DNA of 64,000 bases from Caballeronia peredens (GTDB lineage: Bacteria > Pseudomonadota > Gammaproteobacteria > Burkholderiales > Burkholderiaceae). This document shows, in pieces, positions 9,685 to 18,879 of this stretch. The stretch covers positions 124,001 to 188,000 of the forward strand of contig FCOH02000009.1 in NCBI GenBank assembly GCA_001544595.2. The letters run 5' to 3'. Position numbers and translations under genes: made by a program. The notes beneath the pieces were generated by a model, which was not told the DNA's origin, did not search any database, and worked only from the letters and a program-made list of their open reading frames with translations. Positions within the stretch are counted from its first letter, which is position 1. The number at the start of each line of letters is the position of its first letter.

Positions 9685-10419
9685 TCAGCGCGACGGCATC
9701 ACGTTCACCGGCGCGAGTCCGGCTTCCGTCTGCCGCTGCAACTGATCGACCTGCATCTGCAGCGCGCGCAGCTTGCGTTCGGCTTCGAGCTTGTCGCTTT
9801 GCAGCGCGGCCGACTCGACCTGCAATTGCTGCTGTCGTTGCGAAACTTGCGAGTCCTGCTGTTGGGCGAGCGCGAGATCGGCGGTGAGGCGGTTCGCCCG
9901 GTCGGCCGACTTCGCGATCACCCGTTCGAGCAACGACTTCTGCGCCGCCAGTTGCATGCGACGGATTTCGCCATCGGCGAGATCGAAGCTCTTGCGCGCA
10001 AATTGCGCGTAGATCGATTCCGCGCGCGCCTGATCCTGCGTCTTGACCACGCGCCACCAGCGATCGTTCTGCGAAAGCGCCACGTAAAACAGCATGTCCT
10101 GCGCGAGGAAGAAGAGCTTCGCGCCGTAGCTGCCGTTGCGCGTTTCGCGCAGTTCGAGGAGGCCGCCGGCCTGCACGAGATTCTGCAACTCGGCGATGTT
10201 GCCCTCGACGCTCGGCGCGCCTGTATCGGCTTTCAGGTCGGACAGGTCGATGGGGGCGGCCTGCGCGGTGTCATCGTCGCCGGATTGTGCGGCTTGCGTC
10301 GCCTTCGCCGGGGATTTCGTCTGCGGGGCGGCGGCGAACGCGCTCGGGAGCGACGCGAGCAAGCCGATGGAGAAAGCGAGCGCGAGCGTCGCGTAACGGA
10401 TAGTACTGAGTTGCTTCAT
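9685..10419 (-). CDS. DUF2968 family exported coiled-coil protein
   Basis: The 244-residue protein starts MKQLSTIRYATLALAFSIG, a clear Sec signal peptide ending near AFAA. A conserved middle part (ELQNLVQAGGLLELRET, GSYGAKLFFLAQDM, DRWWRVVKT) matches DUF2968, a family I know mainly from Burkholderia. The last 100 residues are a Gln-rich coiled coil (QQQDSQVSQRQQQLQ). It should be periplasmic; no function is established. The ATG at 10419 is chosen because the signal peptide begins there. It lies 76 bp downstream of another minus-strand gene and may share its transcript. Confidence 0.85.
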   Translation of the reverse strand: MKQLSTIRYATLALAFSIGLLASLPSAFAAAPQTKSPAKATQAAQSGDDDTAQAAPIDLSDLKADTGAPSVEGNIAELQNLVQAGGLLELRETRNGSYGAKLFFLAQDMLFYVALSQNDRWWRVVKTQDQARAESIYAQFARKSFDLADGEIRRMQLAAQKSLLERVIAKSADRANRLTADLALAQQQDSQVSQRQQQLQVESAALQSDKLEAERKLRALQMQVDQLQRQTEAGLAPVNVMPSR

Positions 10420-10495
10420 GTTGGCCTCGTGGCCGAAAAGGTTGGTCGGACCGGCAGGGCGCCTTCTGTGTTGCGCTTTGTGCGGTTCGTCTCTG

Positions 10496-11599
10496 TCAAT
10501 GTCCAGATGCGCCTCCCGTGCGCGTCGTGCGTGCGCCGGACGTGGGCGCATTGTTGTCCAGCGTCGGCGAGTGCTGAAGGAGCGCGTAGAGCGCCTCCGG
10601 ACTCATTGCGCCGGACGCCTTGGGCGTCTGGATTCTCTCGTTGTAGCTCGATGTCGTGCGCGCGCGCCATGACGACTCGACCCCCGCGACGCGCTCGTCG
10701 GCCAGATGGCGTGAATCGACTGCACGCGTCGTGCGAACCGTGTGGGCCGTACGCTCCGCCCGGCCGTGGCGCATGTGGCCCGGTTCCGTCGGCTCTGCCC
10801 ACGCGTACGCGGTCGCGTTCTTGCGCTTCTTCGCGGTGCGCCTGGCGGGCTCTGCCTGCTTCTCTGCCTGCTTCGCCGCTTTGCGCGGATGCGCCTGCGC
10901 GGCGACGATCCGCCCGCCGGCGTTCGCCGACGAAAGCTTCGCGGCCTTCGTTTCGACGGACGGCGTGACGGCAGTCGCGGAACGCACCGGCGCGGGTCGA
11001 GCGGACGCGTCAGCATCGACGCGAGCGATCGTTACGGGAGCCGATGCGGGCTCGGCCGCGGGTCGTGCGATCGAATTCGGCCGGGCCGGCTCCGCGATCT
11101 GGGTGGAGGCCACGGACCGCTTTTCCGAGCCGAAATGCCCGTCGTACCCGAAGAGCAGCCACGCGATGAATATCGCGCCGGCGCCCGCCGCGATGGCCAT
11201 GGCGACCGGCTGGCTGATGAAGCGCCTGCGCGCGGCGGGCACGAACACGGGCGCGGGCGCATCGACCGCGAGCCGTATCGGATCGACGGGGGTCTCCTCG
11301 GCGCGGCCGGCGGCATGCTGGCCGGCAATCAGGTCAAGCGCGGCGCGCGGCATGCCGTCCATCGTGTACACGCTCCACAGGCTCACGGCGCGATAGGGCG
11401 CGCGCGAGTCCGGCACGTGAAGTGCGGGCATGTAAGTCGTATGGAGACGCGCCGCAAGCAATGGAACTTCGGACTGCGACTGAACGGGGCGCGTGGGCGC
11501 GGGCGTCCATTCGAGCCCGAAATTCAGGGACGGGTCCGTCAGCGGGCGCACCGCCGGAAGACGCAGATTGCCTTCCACAACGATCAAGGGTTCGACCAT
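10496..11599 (-). CDS. Unrecognised single-pass membrane protein with Ala/Lys-rich C-terminal half
   Basis: I do not recognise a family. From the ATG at 11599 (MVEPLIVVEGNLRLPAVRPL) the protein has 367 residues. It has a 120-residue N-terminal cytosolic part, one hydrophobic helix at about 131-150 (MAIAAGAGAIFIAWLLFGY), then a long Ala/Arg/Lys/Pro-rich region that is probably disordered and periplasmic or wall-associated. The layout recalls proteins with a DNA- or cell-wall-tethering tail, but no LysM, SPOR or OmpA signature is visible. The frame also runs upstream to 11731 without a better start. Codon use is chromosomal. Confidence 0.65.
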   Translation of the reverse strand: MVEPLIVVEGNLRLPAVRPLTDPSLNFGLEWTPAPTRPVQSQSEVPLLAARLHTTYMPALHVPDSRAPYRAVSLWSVYTMDGMPRAALDLIAGQHAAGRAEETPVDPIRLAVDAPAPVFVPAARRRFISQPVAMAIAAGAGAIFIAWLLFGYDGHFGSEKRSVASTQIAEPARPNSIARPAAEPASAPVTIARVDADASARPAPVRSATAVTPSVETKAAKLSSANAGGRIVAAQAHPRKAAKQAEKQAEPARRTAKKRKNATAYAWAEPTEPGHMRHGRAERTAHTVRTTRAVDSRHLADERVAGVESSWRARTTSSYNERIQTPKASGAMSPEALYALLQHSPTLDNNAPTSGARTTRTGGASGH

Positions 11600-11716
11600 G
11601 AAGATTCCACGTGCATGCGCCGGGGCGCGGGAGACGACATTGCGCGTCGAACGCGAAGAGGCCGAAAAAATCCGACCCGAAATCATACGAAACGCCCTTG
11701 TCTCTTGCGACCAGAC

Positions 11717-11745
11717 TATTCCTATTGTCAATTTTTGACAGGAAT
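11717..11745. promoter_or_regulatory. Inverted repeat, possible operator
   Basis: The arms ATTCC and TGTCAA are mirrored by TTGACA and GGAAT around a TTT centre, with a 3-base interruption in the left arm. It lies about 120 bp upstream of the minus-strand membrane-protein gene and downstream of the GNAT gene. There is no T-tract after it, so an operator is more likely than a terminator. No regulator is known. Confidence 0.35.
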
Positions 11746-11799
11746 GCTTATTGATGAATCGCTGTAATTCGTGTTAGGCGTCTGGCGTGCTTTTCGGCG

Positions 11800-12345
11800 T
11801 CAGTCGAGCGGAAAGACGTAGCGCAGCGAGAACAGGTCGATGCCTGCCATATGGTCGGCTTCACGCGCCGCGCACTGCCAGCCGCGCGATTCGTAGAAGC
11901 CGATCGCCGCCGCGTTCTGCTCCAGCACCGAGAGATACAACTGGCGCGCGCCGCGCGAGCGCGCCCAGCGGATGGCTTCGGCCAGCATCGCGGTGCCCGT
12001 GCCGAGACCCTTGCGTCCCGGCAGCGCGTGCAGATTGTCGACGAGCACGCTGCCTGTCGCGTCCGGTACGAGCACGCAGACGAAACCGACCGCTTCGCCG
12101 TCGTGTTCGGCGATCAGCACGCGCCCCGCACCCGCGGCGATCTCCTTCATGCGCGCGTCCCAGTGTGCGGCCCGCTCGGCCTGCAGCCCGCGGTCGAGAT
12201 AGTCGTCCGGCAGGATGCCGCGGTATGCCGACGCCCAACTGCGCGCGTGCATGTCGGCGATCAGTGCGGTATCGGCGAACGTCGCCTCGCGCAGCGTCAC
12301 TTGCGGAGCTTCGCCAGATGAAGATGTTGGCTTGAAGTTAGGCAT
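11800..12345 (-). CDS. GNAT family N-acetyltransferase
   Basis: A 181-residue single-domain acetyltransferase that would transfer acetyl from acetyl-CoA to an unknown amine. The acetyl-CoA-binding segment is visible as LPGRKGLGTGTAMLAEAI, followed by LYLSVLEQNAAAIGFYESRGW, the usual beta-5/alpha-4 signature. The N-terminus VTLREATFADTALIADMH is also typical. It reads away from the MFS gene, with a 217-bp divergent intergenic region that is AT-rich near 12350 (TTAATGTTAATTTAA), where its promoter probably lies. Confidence 0.88.
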   Translation of the reverse strand: MPNFKPTSSSGEAPQVTLREATFADTALIADMHARSWASAYRGILPDDYLDRGLQAERAAHWDARMKEIAAGAGRVLIAEHDGEAVGFVCVLVPDATGSVLVDNLHALPGRKGLGTGTAMLAEAIRWARSRGARQLYLSVLEQNAAAIGFYESRGWQCAAREADHMAGIDLFSLRYVFPLD

Positions 12346-12562
12346 ATGTAAGCTGATGTTAATGTTAATTTAAGCGAAAATAACCGAAGTTGCGTGCAGG
12401 GGTGCGGGCCGAGGCGTTAAGATTGAGGACCGCCATTACAAAAAACGAAACAGGTTCAGCCTCAGTCGGCGCGGCCGTCCGCTTCCCCGTCGCTATGGTT
12501 CGCGACACTGCCCAGCGCCGCCATCGCCGACTCGCGCCCACCTTCAGATTGTCGAGAAAGTC

Positions 12563-13858
12563 ATGTCCACGACCCATCTAGCTCCTGCCGACGAATCCAA
12601 GTTCAAGACGGTATTTCGCGTCGTCAGCGGAAACTTCCTTGAAATGTACGACTTCATGGTCTACGGCTACTACGCTTCGGCCATCGCCAAGACCTATTTT
12701 CCGAGCGGCAACGAGTTCGCCTCGCTGATGCTCGCGCTGTCCGTGTTCGGCGCCGGTTTCCTGATGCGGCCAGTCGGCGCCATCGTGCTCGGCGCGTATA
12801 TCGACCATCACGGGCGGCGCAAGGGCCTGATCCTCACGCTCACGCTGATGGCGATCGGCACTGCGTGCGTCGCGCTCGTGCCGGGCTACGCGACCATCGG
12901 CGCGCTCGCACCTGTGATCGTGCTGGGCGGGCGCCTGCTGCAGGGCTTTTCGGCCGGCGTGGAGCTCGGCGGCGTGTCCGTGTATCTGTCGGAGATCGCG
13001 ACCAAGGGCAACAAGGGCTTCTATTGTTCGTGGCAGTCGGGCAGCCAGCAAGTCGCCGTGGTGTTCGCGGCGCTGATCGGCGTGATCATGAACCGCCTGC
13101 TGCCGCCCGACCAGATGACCGCCTGGGGCTGGCGCGTGCCGTTCCTGATCGGCTGTCTGATCGTGCCGTTCCTCTTCATCATCCGCCGCTCGCTGCGCGA
13201 AACCGACGAGTTCCTGGCGAGGAAGCATCGTCCGGGCATGGGCGAGATCGCGCGCTCGATCGTGCAGAACTGGGGCATTGTGATCGCCGGCATGGGCATG
13301 GTGATCATGACGACCGTATCCTTCTACATGATCACGGCCTACACGCCGACGTTCGGCAAGGAAGTGCTGAAGCTCGACGCGGTCGATGCGCTCGTCGTGA
13401 CCGTGTGCGTCGGCCTCTCGAATCTCGTCTGGCTGCCCGTGATGGGCGCGGTATCCGACCGCATCGGCCGCCGTCCGGTGCTGCTGGTGTTCACCATCCT
13501 CACGATTCTGACGTCGTATCCGGCGGTGCAGTGGCTCGTGGCTGAACCGTCGTTCGTACGGCTGCTGATGGTGGAATTGTGGCTTTCGTTCCTGTACGGC
13601 AGCTACAACGGCGCGATGGTCGTGGCGCTGACCGAAGTGATGCCCGTCGATGTGCGCACGACCGGCTTCTCGATGGCCTACAGTCTCGCGACGACCATCG
13701 GCGGCTTCACGCCCGCCATTTCGACGTATCTGATCCATTCGACCGGCAACAAGGCGGCGCCGGGCCTGTGGATGGGCCTGGCCGCGATCTGCGGCCTGAT
13801 CGCGACGCTCGTGCTGTATCGCTCGCCGGAGGCGCGCAATCAGTACAAGACGGCCTGA
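12563..13858 (+). CDS. MFS transporter, citrate/tricarballylate:H+ symporter type
   Basis: A 431-residue, 12-helix major facilitator of the metabolite:H+ symporter group. The N-terminus ([21 protein letters not shown]) and the loop [19 protein letters not shown] match CitA/TcuC-type carriers for citrate or tricarballylate. The second half repeats the loop signature as [12 protein letters not shown]. It sits in the inner membrane. It stands alone, divergent from the GNAT gene, with no citrate-degradation genes adjacent, so the substrate is assigned by resemblance only. No gene symbol is given because citA and tcuC cannot be told apart here. Confidence 0.85.
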   Translation: MSTTHLAPADESKFKTVFRVVSGNFLEMYDFMVYGYYASAIAKTYFPSGNEFASLMLALSVFGAGFLMRPVGAIVLGAYIDHHGRRKGLILTLTLMAIGTACVALVPGYATIGALAPVIVLGGRLLQGFSAGVELGGVSVYLSEIATKGNKGFYCSWQSGSQQVAVVFAALIGVIMNRLLPPDQMTAWGWRVPFLIGCLIVPFLFIIRRSLRETDEFLARKHRPGMGEIARSIVQNWGIVIAGMGMVIMTTVSFYMITAYTPTFGKEVLKLDAVDALVVTVCVGLSNLVWLPVMGAVSDRIGRRPVLLVFTILTILTSYPAVQWLVAEPSFVRLLMVELWLSFLYGSYNGAMVVALTEVMPVDVRTTGFSMAYSLATTIGGFTPAISTYLIHSTGNKAAPGLWMGLAAICGLIATLVLYRSPEARNQYKTA

Positions 13859-14052
13859 CGGATCGATGGCCTGACGGTTCGCAGGCGCACGGCAAAAGCC
13901 CTCGCGTCGTCGTCAGCGCCGGCTTGCAATTGGTTGCCCGGGTCCGCACGGACCCGTGCGCGGCGTATACCGTCCGCGTGGGTGACGTTACCGATTGCTT
14001 TTCGGACCAACTCGCCGTTTCATTCCCTTTTGGCGACCTTTCGGAGCATCGT

Positions 14053-14454
14053 ATGGAACATTCAACTCCCGATGCGCCGCAACGCTTCGTCATCAGCCAT
14101 CACGCCGAAACCGACTTCAAGACAGATGGCCTGCGCGATTACTCGGCTTACCGTGATCTCGGCGTCGCGGAGGCAACCCAAGGACTCGCTAAAGCGCATG
14201 TGATCCGCATGATCACTCCGTTCGATCCGGAATTAAGCGTGCGGCATCACCACGACGTGCAATTTCAGTTGGTCTACTGTCTGAAGGGCTGGTTTGAGAC
14301 CGACTTCGAAGGCATCGGTCCGCAGCGGCTGGTGGCAGGATCGTGTTGGGTTCAGCCTCCCAACATCTGCCATACCGTTGTCGGCTGGTCGGATGATTGC
14401 GAATTGCTCGAGATTCTGGTGCCGGCAGAACACGAAACGATCAACGCTCCCTGA
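14053..14454 (+). CDS. Small cupin-domain protein
   Basis: A 133-residue single-cupin protein. The first cupin motif appears as VRHHHDVQFQLVYCLKGWFE, with two adjacent His and a later Glu-like position, and the second as PPNICHTVVGWSDDCELLEI. These would hold a metal ion. Such stand-alone cupins bind small ligands or act as dioxygenases or isomerases; the role here is unknown. The ATG at 14053 follows a 190-bp gap after the MFS gene, so co-transcription with the transporter is uncertain. Confidence 0.75.
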   Translation: MEHSTPDAPQRFVISHHAETDFKTDGLRDYSAYRDLGVAEATQGLAKAHVIRMITPFDPELSVRHHHDVQFQLVYCLKGWFETDFEGIGPQRLVAGSCWVQPPNICHTVVGWSDDCELLEILVPAEHETINAP

Positions 14455-14648
14455 GCGGCGTGCCGCGCGGTTCGCGGCGCCAAGAAGCAGCTTTTCGCGA
14501 ATGTGTGGAGTGCGAACGATGCGCTCGTCCACGAGTCTGTTCGAGGCCATTCAAATCGGTTTTGATGGACCGCGTAGTTGATTGGACACTTTTAGCGATT
14601 CCAGTCAGCGCGTCACGCTAGTTCGGACCGGATTCGAGCGGAGGAGAA

Positions 14649-15302
14649 ATGGGCGGACAATCGAACGGGACCGACTCCGCATGGAGCAAATTATTCTTCG
14701 GTCTGTTGAAGACGTTTATAGCTGGAGTCGCCGGATATTTTTTGCATTCTTTAGTCGATCACAGACAGGACCAGGTCAAACACGTCAATTCTCAGTTGAA
14801 CGTCGTGTACAGGCCTTTGCGTGCAGAACTGGCAGTCAATAAACAGACGTGGGACGATTTTCAGAAAGCCCACTTCCCTGGCAGATCAGCCTACTTTGAC
14901 GGGAGCATGCGAACGGAAAACGATATTGAAGTATGGCGGAACTATATACGGATGACGGCTCAGCCTGAGAATCAGCAAATGAGCGACATTATCAGCAAGA
15001 ATGTCGCTTTGCTTGTCGATGGCAGAATACCAACCGTGTTCGCCCTCCTAATAGCCCATACTGAAAACTATAAAGTCGTTATGGCTGGCTGGGAGAAATC
15101 GACTCCCGACAAGCCTGCTTTTTTCACCGCGGCCGCAAACACCTCAGGTGTGAATTTTCCTAGTCTTGCTGAACTGGAACCGTGTGTAGACAAGCAGATA
15201 GCAATTCTTGAGAAAACGCAGAAAGAATTAGATAACCCATTTCATGGGCTTTTCAATACCGTTCCTGAGACCGTTCCCGCGGTGTGTGATGCACGCCGCT
15301 AA
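14649..15302 (+). CDS. Unrecognised membrane-anchored protein, AT-richer than neighbours
   Basis: I do not recognise this 217-residue protein. It begins MGGQSNGTDSAWSKLFFGLL, has one hydrophobic helix at about 15-35, and then a soluble, mainly helical region of about 180 residues, with cysteines only late (C185 and near the end). GGAGGAG-like bases directly before the ATG at 14649 (GCGGAGGAGAA) make a strong ribosome binding site. Base and codon use are clearly lower in GC than the flanking cupin and TPR genes, suggesting a transferred orphan. No integrase, repeat or partner gene is visible around it. Confidence 0.7.
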   Translation: MGGQSNGTDSAWSKLFFGLLKTFIAGVAGYFLHSLVDHRQDQVKHVNSQLNVVYRPLRAELAVNKQTWDDFQKAHFPGRSAYFDGSMRTENDIEVWRNYIRMTAQPENQQMSDIISKNVALLVDGRIPTVFALLIAHTENYKVVMAGWEKSTPDKPAFFTAAANTSGVNFPSLAELEPCVDKQIAILEKTQKELDNPFHGLFNTVPETVPAVCDARR

Positions 15303-15432
15303 ATGTAGATTGATCGGCAAATTTCGCGAACTGCCAATGCATTGAGGCGCTATGCAACGGCCAGCGCGGCTCGGCAAGCGCCGTCCCTGGAAGCTCGCCA
15401 AAAGCCAGCGCATTCGAGCGATCCGCCCACCT

Positions 15433-17283
15433 TCATTCCCGCAGCGCCGCCGCCGTTTCCTCGACGACTTCCCGCCACGCGCCCGGCGCACGCTGCCGCA
15501 CGAGGCGCGCGCTCCGGTACCACGCGCTTTCGCTGGTCTCGACGCCCCAGCGCCAGTCGGCGGCGAAGGGCAGCATGATCCAGACCGGCTTGCCGAGCGC
15601 GCCCGCCAGATGCGCGACGGAGGTATCGATCGATACCACCGCATCCAGCCGGTCCACGATCGCGCCCGTGTCGGCGAAATCGTTCAGCCGGCCTTCGAGG
15701 CAATGAATCGACTTCGCGTTCGGATGCGCGCGCACGGTACGGCGCTCATGGGCGGTGAGGAACGGCTGCAGCACGATCCAGTCGATGCCCTCGACCGCGA
15801 ACAGCGGCGCGAGCGCCTCGACGGGCATCGAGCGCGTTTCGCCCGGCTGCATCCGTCCCGACCACGCAATGCCGATCTTGCGCTTCTGAGCGCCGCCGAT
15901 CGAGCCGCGCCACTTGCGCCGGTAATCGGCGGGCACGACGAGATAGGGCGCACGCGCCGGAATGGCATCGCGCGAGGCGATGCCCAGCGCGAGCGGCAGG
16001 CTCAGCAGCGGACAGAACGCATCGGTGCGAGGTACCGCACCGTCCGACAGGCTTCTGAGTTCGACGCGCGCGGCCTGCGCAGCCGGCGCCAGCAGCGGCA
16101 CGAGCGCGGGCTGCACTTCGAGCACCAGCTTGCCGACGAGCCGCGCCGCGAACGGCACGAAGCGGACGAACTGCAGGGTGTCGCCGAAACCCTGCTCGGC
16201 GCGCACGAGCAGCGTGCGCACCGGCATCGGCTCGCCGTTCCAGCGCGGCAAGGGCGGCGCGGCTTCGCTGCCGGACGTCTGCAGACGCCATTCGTAGGCC
16301 GGCAGTCCGCGCGCGTAGTCGCCGGTCGTGAGCAAAACGAGGGCGCGGTTCAGGTGCGCAGCCCGCATGCCGGGATCGAGGCGCAGCGCCTGATCGAATG
16401 CGCGCAGTGCCGCCCGATGCGCGCCGCGCGCGAGATGCGCGTTGCCGAGCGACAGCCACGCGACGCCATATTTCGGATCGAGCCCCACTGCGCGCTCGAA
16501 GTGCGGCACGGCTTCGTCGTGACGGCCGAGCCGGGCGAGCGCATGGCCCAGTCCGAAATGTCCCGGCGCGAAGCGCGGTTGCAGATCGGCCGCGCGGCGC
16601 AGGGCGGGCAGCGCATCTTCGGGATTGCCGCTCGCGTCGAGCAGATTGCCGAGGTTGAAATGCGCCGCGACGTAGTTCGGCTCGGCCTGAAGCGCGGCGC
16701 GGAATTGCTCGATCGCGCCGTGCGTGTCGCCGAGCGCGTTGAGCGCCATGCCCAGATTGTTGTGCGCGCCGGCATGCCGCGGGCGCAGGGCGAGCGCGCG
16801 CGTGAAGGCGTGCGCCGCGTCCTTGAAGCGGCGCAGCGCCGACAGCGCGTTGCCGAAGTTGTTCCACGCGGCGGCGTCGTTCGGCTGCAGACGCAGCGCT
16901 TTTTCGAAGGCATCGGCCGCGTCTTCGTGACGGCCCGCCGCCGTGTAGGCGTTGCCGAGGTTGTACTGCGCGAGCGGAAAGCCCGGCGCGAGCGTGAGCG
17001 CATTGCGGAACCGCTCGATCGCGTCGTCGATGCGGCCGAGCGCCTTCAGCGCGTTGCCGAGATTCAGTTGCAGGCCGGCGTCGGTCGGACGCAGGTCGAC
17101 CGCGCGGCGCACGAGTTCGGCCGCCTCCGCGTGCTGGCCCTGCTGATGGCGCAGCACGCCGAGATAGTGCAGCGCATCGACGTGATGAGGTTCCGCGGCG
17201 AGCGCGGCTTGATAGTCGCGCTCCGCGTCGGTCAGGCGGCCGTCACGATGGGCCGCGAAACCGCGGGCGAAAACGGTGTCCAT
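15433..17283 (-). CDS. TPR-repeat glycosyltransferase (GT9-like C-terminal domain)
   Basis: A 616-residue cytosolic protein. The first 320 residues are about nine tetratricopeptide repeats, seen as the recurring LNLGNALKALGR / YNLGNAYTAAGR / WNNFGNALSALRR pattern. The C-terminal 280 residues resemble the ADP-heptose:LPS glycosyltransferase fold (LLVRAEQGFGDTLQFVRF and VVSIDTSVAHLAGALGKPVW). Such fusions are common in Burkholderiaceae and are thought to glycosylate protein or surface targets; the acceptor is unknown. I start at 17283 (MDTVFARGFAAH) because the first repeat begins there. The frame extends to an ATG at 17367, but that would overlap the -35 box of the divergent promoter. Confidence 0.85.
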   Translation of the reverse strand: MDTVFARGFAAHRDGRLTDAERDYQAALAAEPHHVDALHYLGVLRHQQGQHAEAAELVRRAVDLRPTDAGLQLNLGNALKALGRIDDAIERFRNALTLAPGFPLAQYNLGNAYTAAGRHEDAADAFEKALRLQPNDAAAWNNFGNALSALRRFKDAAHAFTRALALRPRHAGAHNNLGMALNALGDTHGAIEQFRAALQAEPNYVAAHFNLGNLLDASGNPEDALPALRRAADLQPRFAPGHFGLGHALARLGRHDEAVPHFERAVGLDPKYGVAWLSLGNAHLARGAHRAALRAFDQALRLDPGMRAAHLNRALVLLTTGDYARGLPAYEWRLQTSGSEAAPPLPRWNGEPMPVRTLLVRAEQGFGDTLQFVRFVPFAARLVGKLVLEVQPALVPLLAPAAQAARVELRSLSDGAVPRTDAFCPLLSLPLALGIASRDAIPARAPYLVVPADYRRKWRGSIGGAQKRKIGIAWSGRMQPGETRSMPVEALAPLFAVEGIDWIVLQPFLTAHERRTVRAHPNAKSIHCLEGRLNDFADTGAIVDRLDAVVSIDTSVAHLAGALGKPVWIMLPFAADWRWGVETSESAWYRSARLVRQRAPGAWREVVEETAAALRE

Positions 17284-17360
17284 GACGGGAAGTACTTCTG
17301 GCGCGGATTGCAAACCTCGCATTTTCCCACACCGGAGGCCTCCGACCTCCAAAAGCGCCG

Positions 17361-17407
17361 TTGACATGTTGCGACGATGGCACTTAACCTATGAACACCT
17401 ATTCAAC
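17361..17407 (+). promoter_or_regulatory. Promoter with ArsR/SmtB-type operator for the metal-efflux operon
   Basis: A consensus -35 TTGACA (17361-17366) is followed at 18 bp by a TAACCT-like -10 (17385-17390). Just downstream is TGAACACCTATTCA (17392-17405): TGAA and TTCA arms around six bases, the layout of SmtB/CzrA operators (TGAACA-N2-TGTTCA). Bound regulator would cover the transcription start. The next gene is an ArsR-family repressor, so autoregulation is likely. Confidence 0.6.
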
Positions 17408-17421
17408 TATTTGTCATTGAT

Positions 17422-17778
17422 GTGCCTTTGAGCGTGCCTTCCATCTCGTTCCCGCAAGCCGTTTCGATCACCTCCGATGACCGCGTCGTACCGCTCGCCG
17501 ACCTGTTTCGCCTGCTCGGCGACCCGACGCGCCTGCGCATCGTGCTGGCGTGCGTCGAGCAGAAGCGCGCGGTCGGGGCGATCGCGGAATCGCTCGGGCT
17601 GTCGGCGTCGCTGGTGAGCCACCATTTGCGGCTCTTGCGCGCCGCGCGCATCGTGCGGGCCGAGCGGCAGGGCAAGCAGGTGTTCTACGTGGCCGCCGAC
17701 CGTCACATCAGCGGGATGCTCGGCGAGTTGCTGGAACATATCGCGGAGCCGCCGTCCGAACCCGTGGACATCGACTGA
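17422..17778 (+). CDS. ArsR/SmtB-family metal-responsive repressor
   Basis: A 118-residue winged-helix regulator. The helix-turn-helix is visible (LFRLLGDPTRLRIVLACVEQK then IAESLGLSASLVSHHLRLLRAARIV) and the wing is ERQGKQVFYVAADRHI. No ELCVCDL metal-thiolate box (alpha-3 Cys) is present. A metal site of the alpha-5 type using His/Asp near the C-terminus (DRHISGMLGELLEHI) fits better, which suggests Zn, Co or Ni sensing. It starts at a GTG (17422), a few bases after the promoter-operator. The CDF exporter gene follows after 18 bp, so the pair forms an efflux operon repressed until metal is high. Confidence 0.88.
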   Translation: MPLSVPSISFPQAVSITSDDRVVPLADLFRLLGDPTRLRIVLACVEQKRAVGAIAESLGLSASLVSHHLRLLRAARIVRAERQGKQVFYVAADRHISGMLGELLEHIAEPPSEPVDID

Positions 17779-17796
17779 CATGCCGGCGAGCACACG

Positions 17797-18822
17797 ATGA
17801 GTACCCATCGACACGAAGAACACGACCATCAGCATGCGCACGGACCGGACGACGATCACGCGCATGAGCATCGCGACCACGGCGGCGGCGGGCACGGCCA
17901 CAGCCACGGTCCGGGCGGTCATCACCATCACCACGCGCCGCAGGCGGGGCAGGGCCGCACGTTCGCGCTCGCCGTCGGGCTGAACGTGCTGATCGTGATC
18001 GTGCAGGCCATCTACGGCTTCCTCGCGCATTCGACCGCGCTGCTCGCCGACGCCGGCCACAATCTCTCCGACGTGCTCGGCCTGCTGCTCGCCTGGGGCG
18101 CCGTGTGGCTCGGCACGCGCCAGCCGAACGCGCGCTATACCTTCGGTCTCGGCAGCTCGTCGATTCTCGCGTCGCTCGCCAATGCCGCGCTGCTGCTGTT
18201 CGCCTGCGGCGCGATCGTGCTGGAAGCGATCCAGCGGCTCATCAATCCCGCGCCCGTCGCGGGGCTGGACGTGTTCATCGTCGCGACGCTCGGCATGATC
18301 GTGAACGGCTTCTCCGCGTGGCTCTTCATGCGCGGCGGCAAGGAAGACCTGAACGTGCGCGGCGCTTTCCTGCACATGGCCGCCGATGCCGCGATCTCCG
18401 CCGCCGTCGCGGTGAGCGGGCTCGTCATTCTGTTTACGGGCTGGAGCTGGCTTGATCCGCTGATGAGCCTGATCGTCGTGTCGGTGATCGTCGTCGGCAC
18501 ATGGGGGCTCGGACGCGACGCGATGCGCCTCGCGATGGCCGCCGTCCCGCCTTCGGTCGACATGACGCGCATCGAGGCCTATCTCGCGCAGCTTCCCGGC
18601 GTGCTCAACGTGCACGACCTGCACGTCTGGGCGCTCTCGACGACCGAAAACGCGCTCACGGTGCATCTCGTGATGCCGCAGGGCCATCCCGGCGACGCGT
18701 TCGTTCAGGGCGTCGTCACGACATTGCGCAGCGAATATTCGATGCATCACGCGACCGTTCAGGTGGAGTTCGGCACGGACTGCCATGCGTGCGTGCTGAG
18801 CGAACGCGGCCACGTACACTGA
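17797..18822 (+). CDS. CDF-family divalent metal cation exporter
   Basis: A 341-residue inner-membrane cation diffusion facilitator that exports Zn2+, Co2+ or a similar ion in exchange for protons. The first 50 residues hold a dense His-rich metal-binding tract (HEEHDHQHAH and HGHSHGPGGHHHHH). Six membrane helices follow with the two HxxxD metal sites AGHNLSD and LHMAAD. The C-terminal cytosolic domain (LPGVLNVHDLHVWAL) is of the usual CDF type. It is the second gene of the operon led by the ArsR-family repressor. The architecture resembles CzcD, ZitB and DmeF; the ion cannot be fixed by reading. Confidence 0.9.
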   Translation: MSTHRHEEHDHQHAHGPDDDHAHEHRDHGGGGHGHSHGPGGHHHHHAPQAGQGRTFALAVGLNVLIVIVQAIYGFLAHSTALLADAGHNLSDVLGLLLAWGAVWLGTRQPNARYTFGLGSSSILASLANAALLLFACGAIVLEAIQRLINPAPVAGLDVFIVATLGMIVNGFSAWLFMRGGKEDLNVRGAFLHMAADAAISAAVAVSGLVILFTGWSWLDPLMSLIVVSVIVVGTWGLGRDAMRLAMAAVPPSVDMTRIEAYLAQLPGVLNVHDLHVWALSTTENALTVHLVMPQGHPGDAFVQGVVTTLRSEYSMHHATVQVEFGTDCHACVLSERGHVH

Positions 18823-18879
18823 ACCCCGAAAAAGGGTCCGGGCGTACACTAGACGCCGTGACGTTTGGGGGAGGACTGC

